DNA of 64,000 bases, from assembly GCA_002261195.1 (NCBI GenBank), contig MVBO01000080.1:1-64000 (forward strand). The letters run 5' to 3'. The position numbers were made by a program, and so were the translations under genes. Of this stretch, positions 40,455-52,676 are shown piece by piece. How positions within the stretch are numbered: the first letter of the stretch is position 1; the number at the start of each line of letters is the position of its first letter. The notes under the pieces were generated by a model, which was not told the DNA's origin, searched no databases, and was given only the letters and a program-made list of their open reading frames with translations. The stretch comes from Bifiguratus adelaidae (Eukaryota > Mucoromycota > Endogonomycetes > Endogonales).

Positions 40455-42653
40455 CTAGGCAAATTTGACGCTGCGTGCCAATCCCGTCTTGATACCCGTC
40501 TTTTCCCCTCCATATGAACCTTGCAAAGGCTTGTATACACTTCGGGTAGAACTGAGGTGCTTCATCTTCTTTTCAAACTTTTTGCGGTTTTTGACACGTG
40601 CATTGCGTTGCTCCTTCTTTCGGTGGGGTGTCAAACCCTTGTTCTTGAGGATTTGATAATTAATGGCGCGCTTCTCGGCCTCATCCTCGTCGTCGTCGAA
40701 AATGAGGGGCATCTTGCTATTCTCGTAGGCAGCTTGTTTGGCGGCCTTTTTGGCCGCCTTTTGTAGCTTGACGGATTCATAAAAGCCGTCGGCTTCGTTC
40801 AGCATCTGAGCAGCTGTAACGTCACTTTCTGTCCAGTCTTCATCGTCCAGGTCCGCTGAACCTTCGGGTTGCTTGACTCCTTGTTGTGCCAACATGCGCG
40901 CTTTACGCTCCTTGTCGCGCTCCTTATACGGAAGATCCATGTCTCCTTGAAATTTGGCCTTGTGTTTGGCAGCGGTCTACAATTCGCGTTATGGTTAAAT
41001 GTGATTCCAAATGATATCACGCCATTTGCCAAAATTATACCTGATCAATCTTGGATACATAGTGACGCAGCGTCTTCTTCTTGGTTGCCTTGTCTTCCAG
41101 GTCCACAGCGTTCAATGCTGCGGCTTCTCCGAAATCATTGTCGACAGTACGAGGTTTCTTTGTCCTTTTGGAGGATTTCAAGGGCTTGAACTCGGGTTCG
41201 TATTCAATGATTGGCCCCTCCTCCTGTTTTTTCTCGTCGCCTTCAATGACTTCATGTCTTTTTCGTTTGCCATTGGCTGCTGGCTGAGATCTCTTGACGC
41301 CGTTCGCCTTTGCCTTTGCCTTTGTCAGCCTATTTGTTTTGCCGTTAGGGATTCCGTTCGTTACGACCTTTGGCTGGTGTTTCATCAGTTCTTCAAGGTT
41401 CGCTTGGCTTTTGCGGATATTGTCTTGTTCAGCGAGGGTATCCATCTTTTCAATCGCTGTCCGAATATTTAGAAGCGCTTCAATCACGGGATGTTCCCGG
41501 AGGTTTCGGGTATGGGAGGATTTCAGGACAAGGTAAAAGGAAATATTCGTGAGGTAGGTCGTGATGAGTTCTAAAACTGGTGTCAACCACGGAAATTCGC
41601 GATATATGCTTGCACTTACGTTGCTTTGCTTTCACAAAATCGAGATACTGATGTGATGTGATGCCTTTCTTTTGTGCCCTATTGTCAGGATAACAGTGAG
41701 TGTCTTTGCGTAGCATTGATAAGACTAAACCTACCTCTCGATCAAGGGAACAATGTCCTTGTTCAGCGTATTGTACCTTCCTTCAAATTCGGACAGCAGC
41801 TCTAGCAATTCTGGCGACCCTTCTTGGAGCAACTTGAAGATCTCATGTGGGGTTAGATGGAGGGCTTTGCGTTTGACAATCTCTTCATGTCTAATGGCGA
41901 CATGCGTTAATGAGATAACATTCACAATGTGGCAACACTCACGTATCGTAAAGGTCGTCGCTCTTTCGTGATGCTTTGAGCGCTTCCTCAGCCTGTATCC
42001 GTCAATATGAGGGAAGGCAAAAGTGAAAACTTAAAAAGACGACCACTGACCTGTTCCTCATCCGGAGCCTTCCAGTCTTGCAAACCAAAAGGATCCATAA
42101 AATCTTGCTCCGACATGGCCTCCACCTTTTTCTTTTGCAAGCGCAATGCTTCCTTTTCTTCCTCCTTCATCTCATCCATATCCTCGGCTTCATCGCCTGC
42201 GTAGAACGCTTGTTTCTTGGATCCCCAGGCAGATGTGTCAATCTCTTCATCGTCAGCCTCCTCCTCGTCTTCCGAGCCTTCGGTAGCAACCTCGGCCTCG
42301 TCGTCCTCGCTACCAACTCCGGCAAGACCGAACACTTCTCTGTCGTCAACCTCGCTGTCCTCTAAGGATATATTGAGTGAGTCCTTGTTCCCTAAATCTA
42401 ACCTATCATGCCAAACACTCTACCTCTCTCATTGTACTCGTCGTAATCCTTCAACACCTTGTCCCGATCTTCAAAGACTATCCAGTGGCATCAGTAGGCA
42501 GCATGCATGTTCCCCTTTCTTGCACATACACTGATCTTCCTCATCGTGTTCAATATCATCCCAAGTGTTGATTGCCTTGACTTGGTACCTTGTAGGGGAC
42601 AATCCGCCCTCGCCCTCTTCTTCAGCTTGTCGAAACACTTTCTTGCGGGCCAT
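40455..42653 (-). CDS. SAS10: Sas10/Utp3, SSU-processome subunit
   Basis: U3 snoRNP-associated protein needed for 18S rRNA maturation in the nucleolus. About eight exons give about 600 residues. The start is MARKKVFRQAEEEGEG (ATG 42653). A strongly acidic region (SEDDEAEVATEGSEDEEEAD) is followed by the Sas10/Utp3 domain, with LTPHEIFKLLQEGSPELLEL and LLELITTYLTNISFYLVLK. Basic stretches and the conserved C-terminal Sas10 domain end in YQILKNKGLTPHRKKEQRN and NRKKFEKKMKH. The very end is TGLARSVKFA. The gene converges with the methyltransferase (25 bp between stops). Confidence 0.93.
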
Positions 42654-43125
42654 GGACGAGTGTAAAAAAAAATTCAAAAGCGAAATTCAAAAAGAAAGAG
42701 AAAAGAGCGATAGCGAGCGACAGAAGGAGTGAGAGAAGATGGATCGAGAGTAGGCGACGATCAGAGAAGGATGCAGATATGGACTCATCGAGTCTAGAAA
42801 GAGTCTACATTGAATAGATCCATATCGATCACCATTCCATTCATCACGAAGCGCAATGGTTGAATAACAAGGCATGATTACCATCACTGCATGGGTGGTA
42901 TATCTGTTCATACACCATGTCTCCAAGGTATCCATGATCCTACTATCTGCCCCTTGTGCAATGCTTACCCATTCAAAATCTTCCAATTCCATCGGCCCCC
43001 CTTTCGGCAAGTCACACAACGTGGTAGGCGACCCAGAGACAGCTTGATAGAGACACACCGGTATTGGTAGCGTCTAAAGGCACTGCATCCACTCCACTTT
43101 TGCCGCCTTCGACGTCACTTTCAAC

Positions 43126-44185
43126 ATGTCCGACAATCCCATCACCTCTGTGCCAGAACCGGTGGGGCATCCCATCAACTACGAAGCTAGAGATGACTCT
43201 GACGATGAAGATATCAACGCTCCCTTTCATCCTGGAGAGGCGCCGTCACCTATATTCCCAACAAAGCTCTTGCTTGACTTTAGAGGAACACGCGTAGACA
43301 TCGACAGAGAGACACTTGTTGCGCTACCAGAGAGTATCCTCATTGTCATGTTTCCGAACGGACTTATACTTGGTCGACAACATGCGGACGACGAGCTCTA
43401 TGAAGATGAAGATGCAGCAAGCGACGAATCCATGCCCGATGAGAACCAAGTCATATATGTCGACTTTGATCCTGTTTGTCTCGATTACATTCTCAGCTTC
43501 TACGACAAGGCAAAGGAGGCCTTTGCACTTGGTGGACCTCCTCCAGCTCCCCCAGGTGTTTCGCCCTTGACTCAAAACCCACTTTTAACCAAGCAAGCCA
43601 TCATTGTCTTACGCGAGGAATTGGAATTCTTTGCCATTCCACCCAAGCAACAGAGGAAAGCATCCAACGCTAGTCAATCCGAATCAGCACCAAACGGTAC
43701 CATTAAGACCATCAGTCAAGGCATCAATTACAGCACAGATATGCATGCGCTCAAGTCAGAGTGCGGACAACACCTCTTGAAAGAAGACCAAATCTTTACC
43801 GCCTTGCAACGCAACATCAATAAGGAGAACAACCTAGCCGAACAGCACTTGATTGACATGCTCTGTGTCTCTGGCTTTTCACGGGATGACAAGTGGGGAT
43901 ATCGCGCTTTGGAACCGATGCGAACAAGTATTGTCAGTATTGCACTCGTGATGCTAAAAACGACCGGTCAGGCCAATCAAATGGCGACAGCTCAGAAGCT
44001 ACTTCTCTTCTGGCGCAAACCAGCTGTAAGTGTAAAGCTTGAGTCTGCCAAACTCGGGGGCTAACGTTGAGTTTTAGAGAAAGTGTTGGTGGGACGGGGT
44101 TCAGGTATTCGTGGGTGCTGATGGGGATATACCAGTGAGATTATGGGCCAGACGGACGTGGACATTAGAACTCGCTCTAGTATAA
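43126..44185 (+). CDS. WHI2: Whi2-like BTB/POZ-domain growth and stress regulator
   Basis: Two exons (43126-44025 and 44078-44185) give 335 residues. The BTB-like part begins LLLDFRGTRVDIDRETL with LPESILIVMFPNGLIL. The C-terminus, encoded by the small second exon, is the fungal Whi2 signature RKCWWDGVQVFVG and VRLWARRTWTLELALV. Whi2 works with Psr1/Psr2 phosphatases in stress response and in TORC1 suppression under low amino acids; Gtr1 lies 27 kb away in the same pathway. Without the second exon the frame ends in a non-conserved tail, so the splice is well supported. Confidence 0.88.
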
Positions 44186-44294
44186 CAATATCACCGATGC
44201 CTGTAATCGTATTCTTGTATAATGAAATTGCCCTCACTGTCGTACTCTTGAATTTCCGCACTCGAATTTTCTCGCTTACTCGGCCTCTTTTCGC

Positions 44295-45329
44295 ATGGAG
44301 CACAAAACGTTAACGGACCTACTGCCGTTTCCAGCCGTCCAGTGCTGTTGCGTCTCTCAATCCTCCGATAAATGTGAAGCCGATCACGGTCTCTATGATC
44401 CGTTTCGCATCGAACGACCCGTCATTGACGCGCATACCCACATTTTCCCGCCTCCGCTGATGAACGCTGTCTGGCGCTTTTTCGAACAACATTATTGGCC
44501 TGTGGTCTACAAGCAGACTTATGAGCATAGTCAAGTTGATATTCTGATTGATCGAGGGGTGCATCACGTCGTTTTATTGCAATATGCCCACAAAAATGGT
44601 ATTGCGCGAGGGTTGAACGAGTACATGCACAAGACGGTTGAGAGGATGAACGCCAAGTATGGACGATCGGTGGCGACCGGCTTAGCGACCGTCATGCCCG
44701 GTGAACCCGACGCCGAACCTATCCTAGTGGAAGCGTTTGAAAAGTACGGCTTAGCGGGTGTCAAATTGCATTCCCATGTCCAGGTCATCCAGCCAAATGA
44801 TCCGCGCATGGATCCCATCTATCGCGTCTGTACCCGCTACAAGAAACCCGTCCTCATCCATGCAGGTCGCGAACCCAACTCGAGAGCGCATAAGAAGGAT
44901 GCCAAGGACTTGTGCCATGTGGACTTTGTGAGAGACGTCTTGGATCGGTTCCCGGATCTCGTATTGTGTATACCCCATCTTGGCTTCAATGAAACCACCG
45001 AGTACATGAACTTGTTACGCCAATACCCCAATCTCTATCTAGATACGACCATGCAGTTGGGTCGCGTATGGCCAGCCATACAAGGATCCACGACCGACGA
45101 TGAATTTGAGGTGCTGTTTAGGGAGTTTGCCGATCGCATCCTGTACGGTACCGATTTTCCTCAGCTTCCGAATGCATGGTATTCCGAATATCGTAATCTA
45201 GCGGTGCGTAACCTGTGGAAGGTATCTGAGGAGAATTTAGACAAGATCTTGTATAAAAATGCGATTCGTTTGTACGGGATAGATTTGGGAGAGAAAGAGC
45301 CAAGGAGGGATATTGTGTCGACGCTGTAA
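44295..45329 (+). CDS. Amidohydrolase 2-family metal-dependent hydrolase/decarboxylase
   Basis: Intronless, 344 residues. The metal-binding HxH is VIDAHTHIFPPPL near residue 45. VKLHSHVQVIQP, VLIHAGREPNSR, CIPHLGFNETTEY and ILYGTDFPQLP give the other His and Asp positions of the ACMSD-like TIM barrel. Relatives include aminocarboxymuconate-semialdehyde decarboxylase and other decarboxylases. The N-terminus has a Cys-rich segment, VQCCCVSQSSDKC, which is unusual. No signal peptide. The stop lies 35 bp from that of the convergent PPR gene. The exact substrate is unknown. Confidence 0.88.
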   Translation: MEHKTLTDLLPFPAVQCCCVSQSSDKCEADHGLYDPFRIERPVIDAHTHIFPPPLMNAVWRFFEQHYWPVVYKQTYEHSQVDILIDRGVHHVVLLQYAHKNGIARGLNEYMHKTVERMNAKYGRSVATGLATVMPGEPDAEPILVEAFEKYGLAGVKLHSHVQVIQPNDPRMDPIYRVCTRYKKPVLIHAGREPNSRAHKKDAKDLCHVDFVRDVLDRFPDLVLCIPHLGFNETTEYMNLLRQYPNLYLDTTMQLGRVWPAIQGSTTDDEFEVLFREFADRILYGTDFPQLPNAWYSEYRNLAVRNLWKVSEENLDKILYKNAIRLYGIDLGEKEPRRDIVSTL

Positions 45330-45364
45330 TGTCTATTGTCTAGAATGTCTATAGTACACGAACG

Positions 45365-47188
45365 TCATATCGTCTTGGTATCGCCAAAACGCCTCTGGAC
45401 GCGCCGCAGCCATTTTCGGAATCGTGCGTCTTGACCATGGACCTTGGGAGCAATCTCTCGGACAATCCAACCGGCAGTGTCTACGCTGAAGTCCTTGATG
45501 GCCAGATTGATCATCTTGATTACCGAATCTCGGGATATAGGAAGCATTGTGGACTGTTCAGAGTATACAGACAAGACGCCTTGCATCACAGTCAGGTTTT
45601 CTGAAGCGATCAATGCTTGGATGTACAGATCGATCATGCGGATATCGAGGGGAGTATAGGGCCCAGATGGGAACGGTACCACACGGGGTTGTTCAAGAGC
45701 TGGAATTGGGATCTTGCCTGTCTTCTCGAAACGTTCCATGGTCCACTGGTTGAACAGGCGATCAATGCTTGAGGTATCCGATTGCGTACGGACCGCGCGG
45801 GCAAGCATGCTCTGCCACACATCGCCACTGTAGGGAATGTCATTTTGTTTCATGCTTTGGATGAAATGCTCGGCTTCAGATTCGAGACCGCGGATATTGA
45901 GACACAAGGTAACAAGAGCCGCATATTTTTGCGCTGGCTGTACCTGGCCCTGTTCCTCGAGTGTGTCGAGCCCCAGAGGTTCAAGATCGCGCTGGTCATT
46001 GAGTGGAACTTCCTTCAAGAGCATTCTGGCCGTCGCGATATCTTGGCTCGCCACGCAGCAGTCGAGAAGTGCTTGGTAAATGCCCCAAGTGACTTGAACG
46101 CGGGGAGACTCTCGTTCCATCTGATGTCGTATGACGGTCAAGGCATATTGCGCCTGCTGTGTGTCCATCGATGAGAGCGCCAAAACACGTTGATAAAGTC
46201 CCTCGTCTCGTCGAAGACCTGACAATTGCAACTCTTTCCACCGTTTCCACATGTTGCCATACGACCCACCGACACCAAGACAAGTAACGATGGTTTTGAA
46301 GGTCAAGCGATCATGAGGTATCTTGGCTGCTAACATCATGCGCTCAATGTCGAACACGCGTTCATCTAGTCGTGGTCTCGACCTTGTCCGTTGTAAGAGC
46401 CGACTCTGCAGGTAGAAATTATCAAACTGATACCGCGATGTATGTGGTACGCAAGCCTCAAGCAATGCTTGAAATACAGCTGGACGAGCAATGTTGATCC
46501 GCTCACTCTCCATCCGATAAAGTACTTCCAATGCCTTGTCTAGCCGGACGTTCCTCGTGTCTTCATTAAACTCGTGCGTACGAGCATATCCTCGCATAAG
46601 CCGTAGATAAGTCTTGTAGTTGGGCTCAAAACCACGCGCTTTCATGTCTTTGACAATGGACTCTGCTTTGAGCATAGGAAATGCTTCCGAGTCGATGCGA
46701 TTCGCAAGTATAGAAAACTCCACCACATGATTATAGAGTTCGACGCTCATGGATTGATTTGATTGCTTGCCGAGGGTCTCTTCGAGAGCATTCCATGACT
46801 CCAAGAGACTGGCGAATTCGTTTCGAAGCCGGATCGTCGGACGCATAATACGACCATATTGGCCCACTTGTCGCGCATTCTGCTTTACAAGATCAAGGAG
46901 CCATTCCTTGTGAGCAATGATAGAAGATCGCAATCCGGGGGGAGAAGTCTTGTCAAGAGGTGGTGAACTTTGAGTGGATGACGTTGAGGGTGAGGGGAAG
47001 GAACCGACCTTGGTTTGATTCGAGCTTATATCTGCGCGGCTAGCTTGAGCTGCTGGCGTCGATGGTTCAGTCACTGGGGCCGCAGGAGTTGTGAAAAGTC
47101 GAATTATGGTAGTGGATGCATATTGCTTGCGACCCTGATAGCCAGAGCGCCGGATAGTCAGCAAAAAGTGCCTCAATGGAACAGACAT
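45365..47188 (-). CDS. Pentatricopeptide repeat protein, likely mitochondrial
   Basis: Single-exon frame of 607 residues from ATG 47188. The N-terminus MSVPLRHFLLTIRRSGYQGR is basic and amphipathic, as expected for a mitochondrial presequence. A Ser/Pro/Thr-rich linker is followed by helical repeats, e.g. MKARGFEPNYKTYLRLMRG, YQRVLALSSMDTQQAQYAL and GIYQALLDCCVASQDIATAR, that fit degenerate PPR units. PPR proteins bind organellar RNA and assist its processing or translation. An in-frame ATG 69 codons upstream (47395) would add a hydrophobic extension that looks less like a presequence. Confidence 0.85.
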   Translation of the reverse strand: MSVPLRHFLLTIRRSGYQGRKQYASTTIIRLFTTPAAPVTEPSTPAAQASRADISSNQTKVGSFPSPSTSSTQSSPPLDKTSPPGLRSSIIAHKEWLLDLVKQNARQVGQYGRIMRPTIRLRNEFASLLESWNALEETLGKQSNQSMSVELYNHVVEFSILANRIDSEAFPMLKAESIVKDMKARGFEPNYKTYLRLMRGYARTHEFNEDTRNVRLDKALEVLYRMESERINIARPAVFQALLEACVPHTSRYQFDNFYLQSRLLQRTRSRPRLDERVFDIERMMLAAKIPHDRLTFKTIVTCLGVGGSYGNMWKRWKELQLSGLRRDEGLYQRVLALSSMDTQQAQYALTVIRHQMERESPRVQVTWGIYQALLDCCVASQDIATARMLLKEVPLNDQRDLEPLGLDTLEEQGQVQPAQKYAALVTLCLNIRGLESEAEHFIQSMKQNDIPYSGDVWQSMLARAVRTQSDTSSIDRLFNQWTMERFEKTGKIPIPALEQPRVVPFPSGPYTPLDIRMIDLYIQALIASENLTVMQGVLSVYSEQSTMLPISRDSVIKMINLAIKDFSVDTAGWIVREIAPKVHGQDARFRKWLRRVQRRFGDTKTI

Positions 47189-47421
47189 TCCCAGGCGCTG
47201 ACGCAACTGAATCCTCAAGAAGTAAAAATTTGAGTTTGATGCCAAATTGCGAACAATGGGAATTGAGTGCAAGAGAACAAGAGTGAACGGTTGAACTATG
47301 CACACATGTTGATGACAAGGGATATACAAGCGATAAACATTTGCTCTGACTGATATATTTTGTACAATGCCATTAAACACCTCGATCAATGACATTCAAT
47401 GTTGCAAGGTTGGCCATATTA

Positions 47422-47955
47422 TCATAGCACCTTATTTCGATTACGTGGTGAGAAGCCATAAGGCGCGGGTGATCTGGGCTGCGTCAACATGTCTCCAAGG
47501 TAGTTCTGAACAAGGTTGTCATTATTGTTTAGGGCAGGACTTAGACGAAAGGCGTCTACAGGTTGCACTTTCTCGAGGAAGAAGGGTGAGTCGGGAGAGG
47601 GTTTGTGAAGATGGGGTAGAGAGCGCAAATGAAAGTCGTGGACATTCTTTGCGGCCTCCCTCTCGGTCGGAAAACTGTTACGGTGTGGTTCCATGGTGGG
47701 ACGTTTTGGAGTTGGGTGTGGCGAGACAGGAGTGGAGGTTGATTTCGCATTGCCTTTCTGGTCTCTTGCAAGTAGCATTTGAGCAACATTGCCATTCGGG
47801 GCGCCAGCTTTTGACTCTTTAATGCAGCCGTCTTCAGAGTCTGATGTTTCGTGACACATATCTGGAGAAGCGCCGGGTGACACTGAGGCACTGTTATCGC
47901 TGTGCAAGCGTCTCAGAGATTCAGCATCGTGTTGTACGCTGTAAATCGACTCCAT
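47422..47955 (-). CDS. Hypothetical protein (177 aa)
   Basis: Single frame from MESIYSVQHDAESLRRLHSD. It is rich in Ser, Pro, His and Asn with several SP sites and ends FSPRNRNKVL. The composition fits a disordered fungal protein; I recognise no domain. It lies upstream of the PPR gene on the same strand. Because only a short disordered protein is seen, it could also be part of a longer spliced gene or a chance frame. Confidence 0.45.
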   Translation of the reverse strand: MESIYSVQHDAESLRRLHSDNSASVSPGASPDMCHETSDSEDGCIKESKAGAPNGNVAQMLLARDQKGNAKSTSTPVSPHPTPKRPTMEPHRNSFPTEREAAKNVHDFHLRSLPHLHKPSPDSPFFLEKVQPVDAFRLSPALNNNDNLVQNYLGDMLTQPRSPAPYGFSPRNRNKVL

Positions 47956-48560
47956 TCGCTCCTCGTTGCAGTCTTTTTGTGTATGGCAAGCGAGGTGTGA
48001 AACGAACACCGACAGTTACAAAAGACAAAAGGCAAGACGTGACGTTGCAGATTTCATTCATTTATTGTGTCAAAGTTTTCCATAAATGGAATAGGATCCG
48101 CCGCCGCCCAAATGGCTAGAGCACAAACTAAAGCCTTGCGGCATGGCTGCATGTGCTGTGGAGCATTAGGATGTACTTTTGCGTCTTCCCGTTCAGGTGG
48201 ACGTTGAAGGCTAGAGGAAATGCGTCCGATGTCTACTCTGAAGGATGAACTCCCAGGCTTTCACACTTACATCGACTTATGAATGACATTAATGCTCTCC
48301 ACCATATCTCCCCTTAAATTCGGTAGCGAGGGCCTGGACTACCGCCAACTCTGAGACCTTTAATGTCCCGCCCCTCGAGTTGGTACCTCAAATCCTAGCT
48401 GGAGCTCATCCGGAAACTACGATCTACGTTGCTGCACGATTGCGTTGGTGCAGAATATGTTGTTCATGCAATCAATGAATATTGAGCTTCACTCTTGGTG
48501 CTTCAATGTCATTGCATTGTCTTGTTTCTACAAGGCTATGTGCGGGCAGATGCAACTCCT
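47956..48560. other. Intergenic, no gene seen
   Basis: Between the hypothetical protein and the end of the MutL remnant. Frames here are short and featureless, and there is no repeat. Confidence 0.5.
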
Positions 48561-50930
48561 TTAGTGAGGATCGACTGGTAAAGGTTGTTGCAGGAGTTTC
48601 TCCATCAAGTTTCCTGGACTATTGAACCTTGTGTTCCGCCCTTCCATCCTATCCCGCGTAGGCTTAAACCATACTGAAATGTCCCTTGCTGGTAACTTTC
48701 CTTTCCTTACTGTCACTCGGTCAATGCTTTGACGAAAGCTTGGCGTTGTCGAAGCTTCTCGCCGGAAAGACGATTGTCTTACTGCAATGTTTATGTGACG
48801 CCGCCGCATTGGCGGCAAACGCGTCATGATTCGCGGTGCGATTGGCGTGCTTGACGCACTTGACCCCGCGATTGACGGTCTTCGGTGGTTCGATCCGATG
48901 AATGTCGCTTTAAATGATGCTGATACCGAGTTTGAGATTGGACCTTTTGAGTCGGAGGACACTGCACACTGTAGAGTTCATTGCCTCTGATACTTGCTCG
49001 CGTCAAACTGTCGAGATCTTCCTCATTGGGTCCCAAAGACTATCTGCCACCGAGGCAACTCCTCAACATCCAGGTTGCTAACATCTGATTGTGGAACCAT
49101 CGCATCGTAGTTGTGTGAAGTTGATTCCAGCCAATCTTTGTTTTTAAACCATTCACATCGTTGTTTTGATGCCAATTCGATTGACAGCTTCTCTGGAAGG
49201 CCTTCGTCCGACTAATTCTCGTACATTGAGATATCGTAATCCCTTGCTTGAGCTGCGTGAGCGTGCATTTTGCGATTGACCTTTGCATTGACCGATGCCA
49301 GAAATTGTTCTTTATCCGCATCGTCGACGTTTTGATACTCCCGGCACTTGTCAGGCTTTAACACAAGCTCAAGATGATGTCCTAAAAGGCTGGGTATGGA
49401 ACGTCACAGCCGTCAGAAGCTGCTTTCCCTACATCCTATGTCATGCCGATGAGCTTCCTTGAAAGACCAATCAGAACCTCGGGGTTCTGGAAGATCAACT
49501 CATTCTTTGATGGTTCTAAGTTGACTAGGACGAGGTTTGACAATACAAAATTGTGATCGGGCACTTACCGTCATAAAAGTCGAAAGGGTGGCTAAAACGC
49601 AGTAACACAAATGGCGTCTTCCTTTTTCCGTTCTGTTTGTTCGTCAATTGAGCATACAGATAAGGCAAACGGCGTACAAGTTACCTTCACCAATAACGAT
49701 GGCGTATGGTGCCCTTACCTTGGATACAACCTGTTTCATCAGTACAGAGTTTCGTGAGATTGGTTGGTTGTTGACGTAGATGAAAACGCGATCGCATCGG
49801 CAAGCGACAATTTGACCTGAACAAAATGAGCATAGAAAGGCATGAAAGGCAGGCGCCACTCACCAGAATCCTGCGCCGGAAACAGAGCATCCAGTCGTGG
49901 CGTTTGTATGGTGTTGATGCCATGGCCTTCGCCGACAGTGACACATTTTAAAGCACTAGCCAAGTCATTGCCATAACACTGTCTAATACGATCGACAAAT
50001 ATCCTTTAATGGCGCAATGGTCCAAACTTCTCTTTCCCGCTCATTTTGATGTCAACTATATCCTTGACAAACTTGATAGAAAAGCGGACTTTGCAATTTA
50101 CCAATGCATGAGTCGTCACCAAATCTCGGACGGACTTTACTACACCACCAATGTTCCTTTGCAATTGCTTTTCGATGCTTAGAGAGCCTTGTTCTGGATT
50201 CGTTACGGAGACTTACCTGCCACCAAACTGGGTAGCTATGGAATAAACTGTCCACGAGCACGCTTGTGCCACTATGCTGGACAGACCCAGCAGATTCTGA
50301 TTTGGGTTTAACTCAGCTTCCAGATGTGTTTGCATGTTTGAAGCTTACCTGATGACCTTGCCATCTATATCGAGGTGATAAGCAATTGAGCTGATACCAG
50401 TCGTGCTCTTGGTTGTGAGGACCACACCCTCGGCCATAGCACAAATGGACTTTAATGCTTCACCTATGCCAACACACAATGCCAATTTGAGCCCGTCAAT
50501 AGAGTCAAAACGCACCACATACCCAGGAATCCATATGTTGTAACATGCCGCAGATCTTCATAAGAAGCAAATTTTTAATGTATGATATCGTAGACCCATA
50601 CTGATTCTATCCACCTGAGATATGCACGCTCCATTGTCCTTACCTGCACCAGACAATATACGCCATTAATTTGTCATTGAGAAACACAATCTCTTCACTC
50701 AACGCTTACGCTTATGCTAGCCAAGCCATAATCGAACAGTATGATGTCGATCGATGTGGCTCCCGCGTCCAGTGAATTCCTACCAATCTGTTACTCGTGA
50801 GAAATGTGCATATCAAGGCATCCACTCACTCTATCAATTCCTTGACGACGCTCTCTAGGGCGACAATGACCTGTCCAGCCACAATGAACTGCACCACCTG
50901 CTGCCTCAGTGCCCATATACGCTGAGTCAT
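48561..50930 (-). pseudogene. PMS1/Mlh2-type MutL homologue, decayed
   Basis: Starts at ATG 50930. The MutL ATPase motifs are read across several introns: VAGQVIVALESVVKELIENS, LDAGATSIDIILFDYG and ISDNGACISQ. HTLKFASYEDLRHVTTYGF and LGEALKSICAMAEG follow, matching human PMS1 (GFRGEAL expected; Arg is Leu). IYVNNQPISRNSV and KTPFVLLRFSHPFDFYD come from the transducer domain, then LVLKPDKCREYQ. A one-base insertion in a run of five A/T at 50572-50576 breaks the frame. An in-frame TAG at 49211-49213 and a further shift near 49036 follow. The C-terminal dimerisation domain is not recognisable. The rest is well preserved, so decay is recent. Confidence 0.75.
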
Positions 50931-51091
50931 TCCACAGACTACCGCACCTTCAGGTACGACAATGGAGATCAACGAGAGTGCGCCACCCGAGCGCCACCTG
51001 CCACGATAAGATTGGAAAATTAGCAGTCACGATAAGATTGGTGCAGTGGAATACAAAAAGGTGGTGGATCAGTGGGTTGGCTTGGCGTATC

Positions 51092-52676
51092 ATGTTGCGA
51101 GCACTTGCAGGTCAACAGAGCAAGGTAGGGAAGTCAACATCGAACGAGTGATAGCTTGTTTCTCATGGATGTCAACGCTAGATACCTTTCTTTACCCGAG
51201 CGGCGTCTTCGGCGGCTGCTAGCCGTGCCTTTGTCGCAGAGCCGACACCGGTAAGTAGAAGAGAACTTGAGCCTAAAGACCTGACTAACATGCACCTTAT
51301 GAAGATCACCCATCCAGACGAATCCGCAGACACCGCTAACAGTGCAGCGCTCGAACAATTGAACAAATACATCCTTCCTACCTATGCCCGACCCAACCTC
51401 ATTTTCACCCACGGAAAAGGCAGCCATGTGTACGACACTCAAGGTCGAAAGTACCTCGATTTCACGGCTGGCATAGCGGTAAACGCTCTCGGACACAGCG
51501 ACCCAGAGACCACCCAAGTGCTTGCTGAACAAGCCGCCAAAGCCATCCATCTCTCCAATCTGTACCACAATGAACACTCTGGTCCTTTAGCAGAGCTCTT
51601 GGTGACAGCAACCCAGGAAGGCGGTTGGAAGGATGCTGCTCGATGCTTCTTTGCCAATTCTGGTACCGAAGCGAACGAAGGCGCTCTCAAATTTGCTCGC
51701 AAGTGGGGCAAACTGAACGGCTCGGCCTCGAAGCATCAGATTCTTTCGTTCAAAAACTCGTTTCACGGGCGATCCATGGGTGCTCTCTCTGTGACAGCCA
51801 ACAAGAAATACCAAGAACCTTTCAGCCCTTTGATCCCGGGTATCACACATAGCGATTATAATGATATCGCCTCCCTCAACACCAGTATTACCGACGAGAC
51901 TTGCGCAGTTATCGTAGAGCCCATTCAAGGCGAAGGTGGAGTCTTTGTTGCTAATGAGGAGTTCCTGGCAGCTTTACGTAAGCGCTGCGACGAAGTTGGC
52001 GCTCTCCTGATCTATGACGAGATACAGGTAAGTTCCGTGAAAGCAATCGAAACTGGTGGATGAATACCAACATTACACAGTGCGGATTGGGACGTACAGG
52101 CAAAGTTTGGGCTCATGGTCATTACTCGAACGCTACCCGCCCTGATATCCTTACCATGGCAAAGCCTTTGGCAAACGGTGTGCCGATAGGTGCAGTTATG
52201 ATGACCGAACGCGTTGCGGATATCGTCAAAGTTGGTGAGTATACATGAGAAAGAGCTACAATGCTTTCTCTCGCTAACACCCCATGTCTGTAGGCGACCA
52301 TGGCACTACTTTTGGTGGCAACCCTCTTGCATGTGCTGTAGCGCACTCTGTCTTCTCCCGCATCAGTAAGCCGGCTTTTCTCAGTCAGGTGCAAGAGACT
52401 AGTCATACACTGGTCGGCTACCTGGAGGAGTTGAAGGCATTGCATCCTGAAAGTATTCAAGAAATCCGCGGAAAAGGCATGCTACTCGGTGTTGGCTTCA
52501 CCAGAGATCCCTCGCCTATCGTCAAAGCTGCCCGTGAACGCGGCTTGTTGGTCGTGTCCGCAGGCAACAATACCGTTCGCATCATCCCTCCGTTGATCCT
52601 CACACAGGATGAGGCTCAGAGGGGTGTAGAGATCCTGCATTCCTCCATACTCGCCGTAGAACAGGCACAAGTCTGA
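51092..52676 (+). CDS. ARG8: Acetylornithine aminotransferase, mitochondrial
   Basis: PLP enzyme of arginine and ornithine synthesis that transfers an amino group from glutamate to N-acetylglutamate semialdehyde. Five exons (51092-51124, 51182-51250, 51305-52027, 52081-52234, 52294-52676) give 453 residues. Exons 1-2 encode a matrix presequence, MLRALAGQQSK then IPFFTRAASSAAASRAF. Class III motifs are FANSGTEANEGALKFARK, LLIYDEIQCGLGRTGK and MAKPLANGVPIGAVM with the catalytic Lys, then GTTFGGNPLA. The enzyme is distinguished from ornithine aminotransferase by the short N-terminus and by NLYHNEHSGPLAELL. Divergent from the MutL remnant. Confidence 0.93.
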
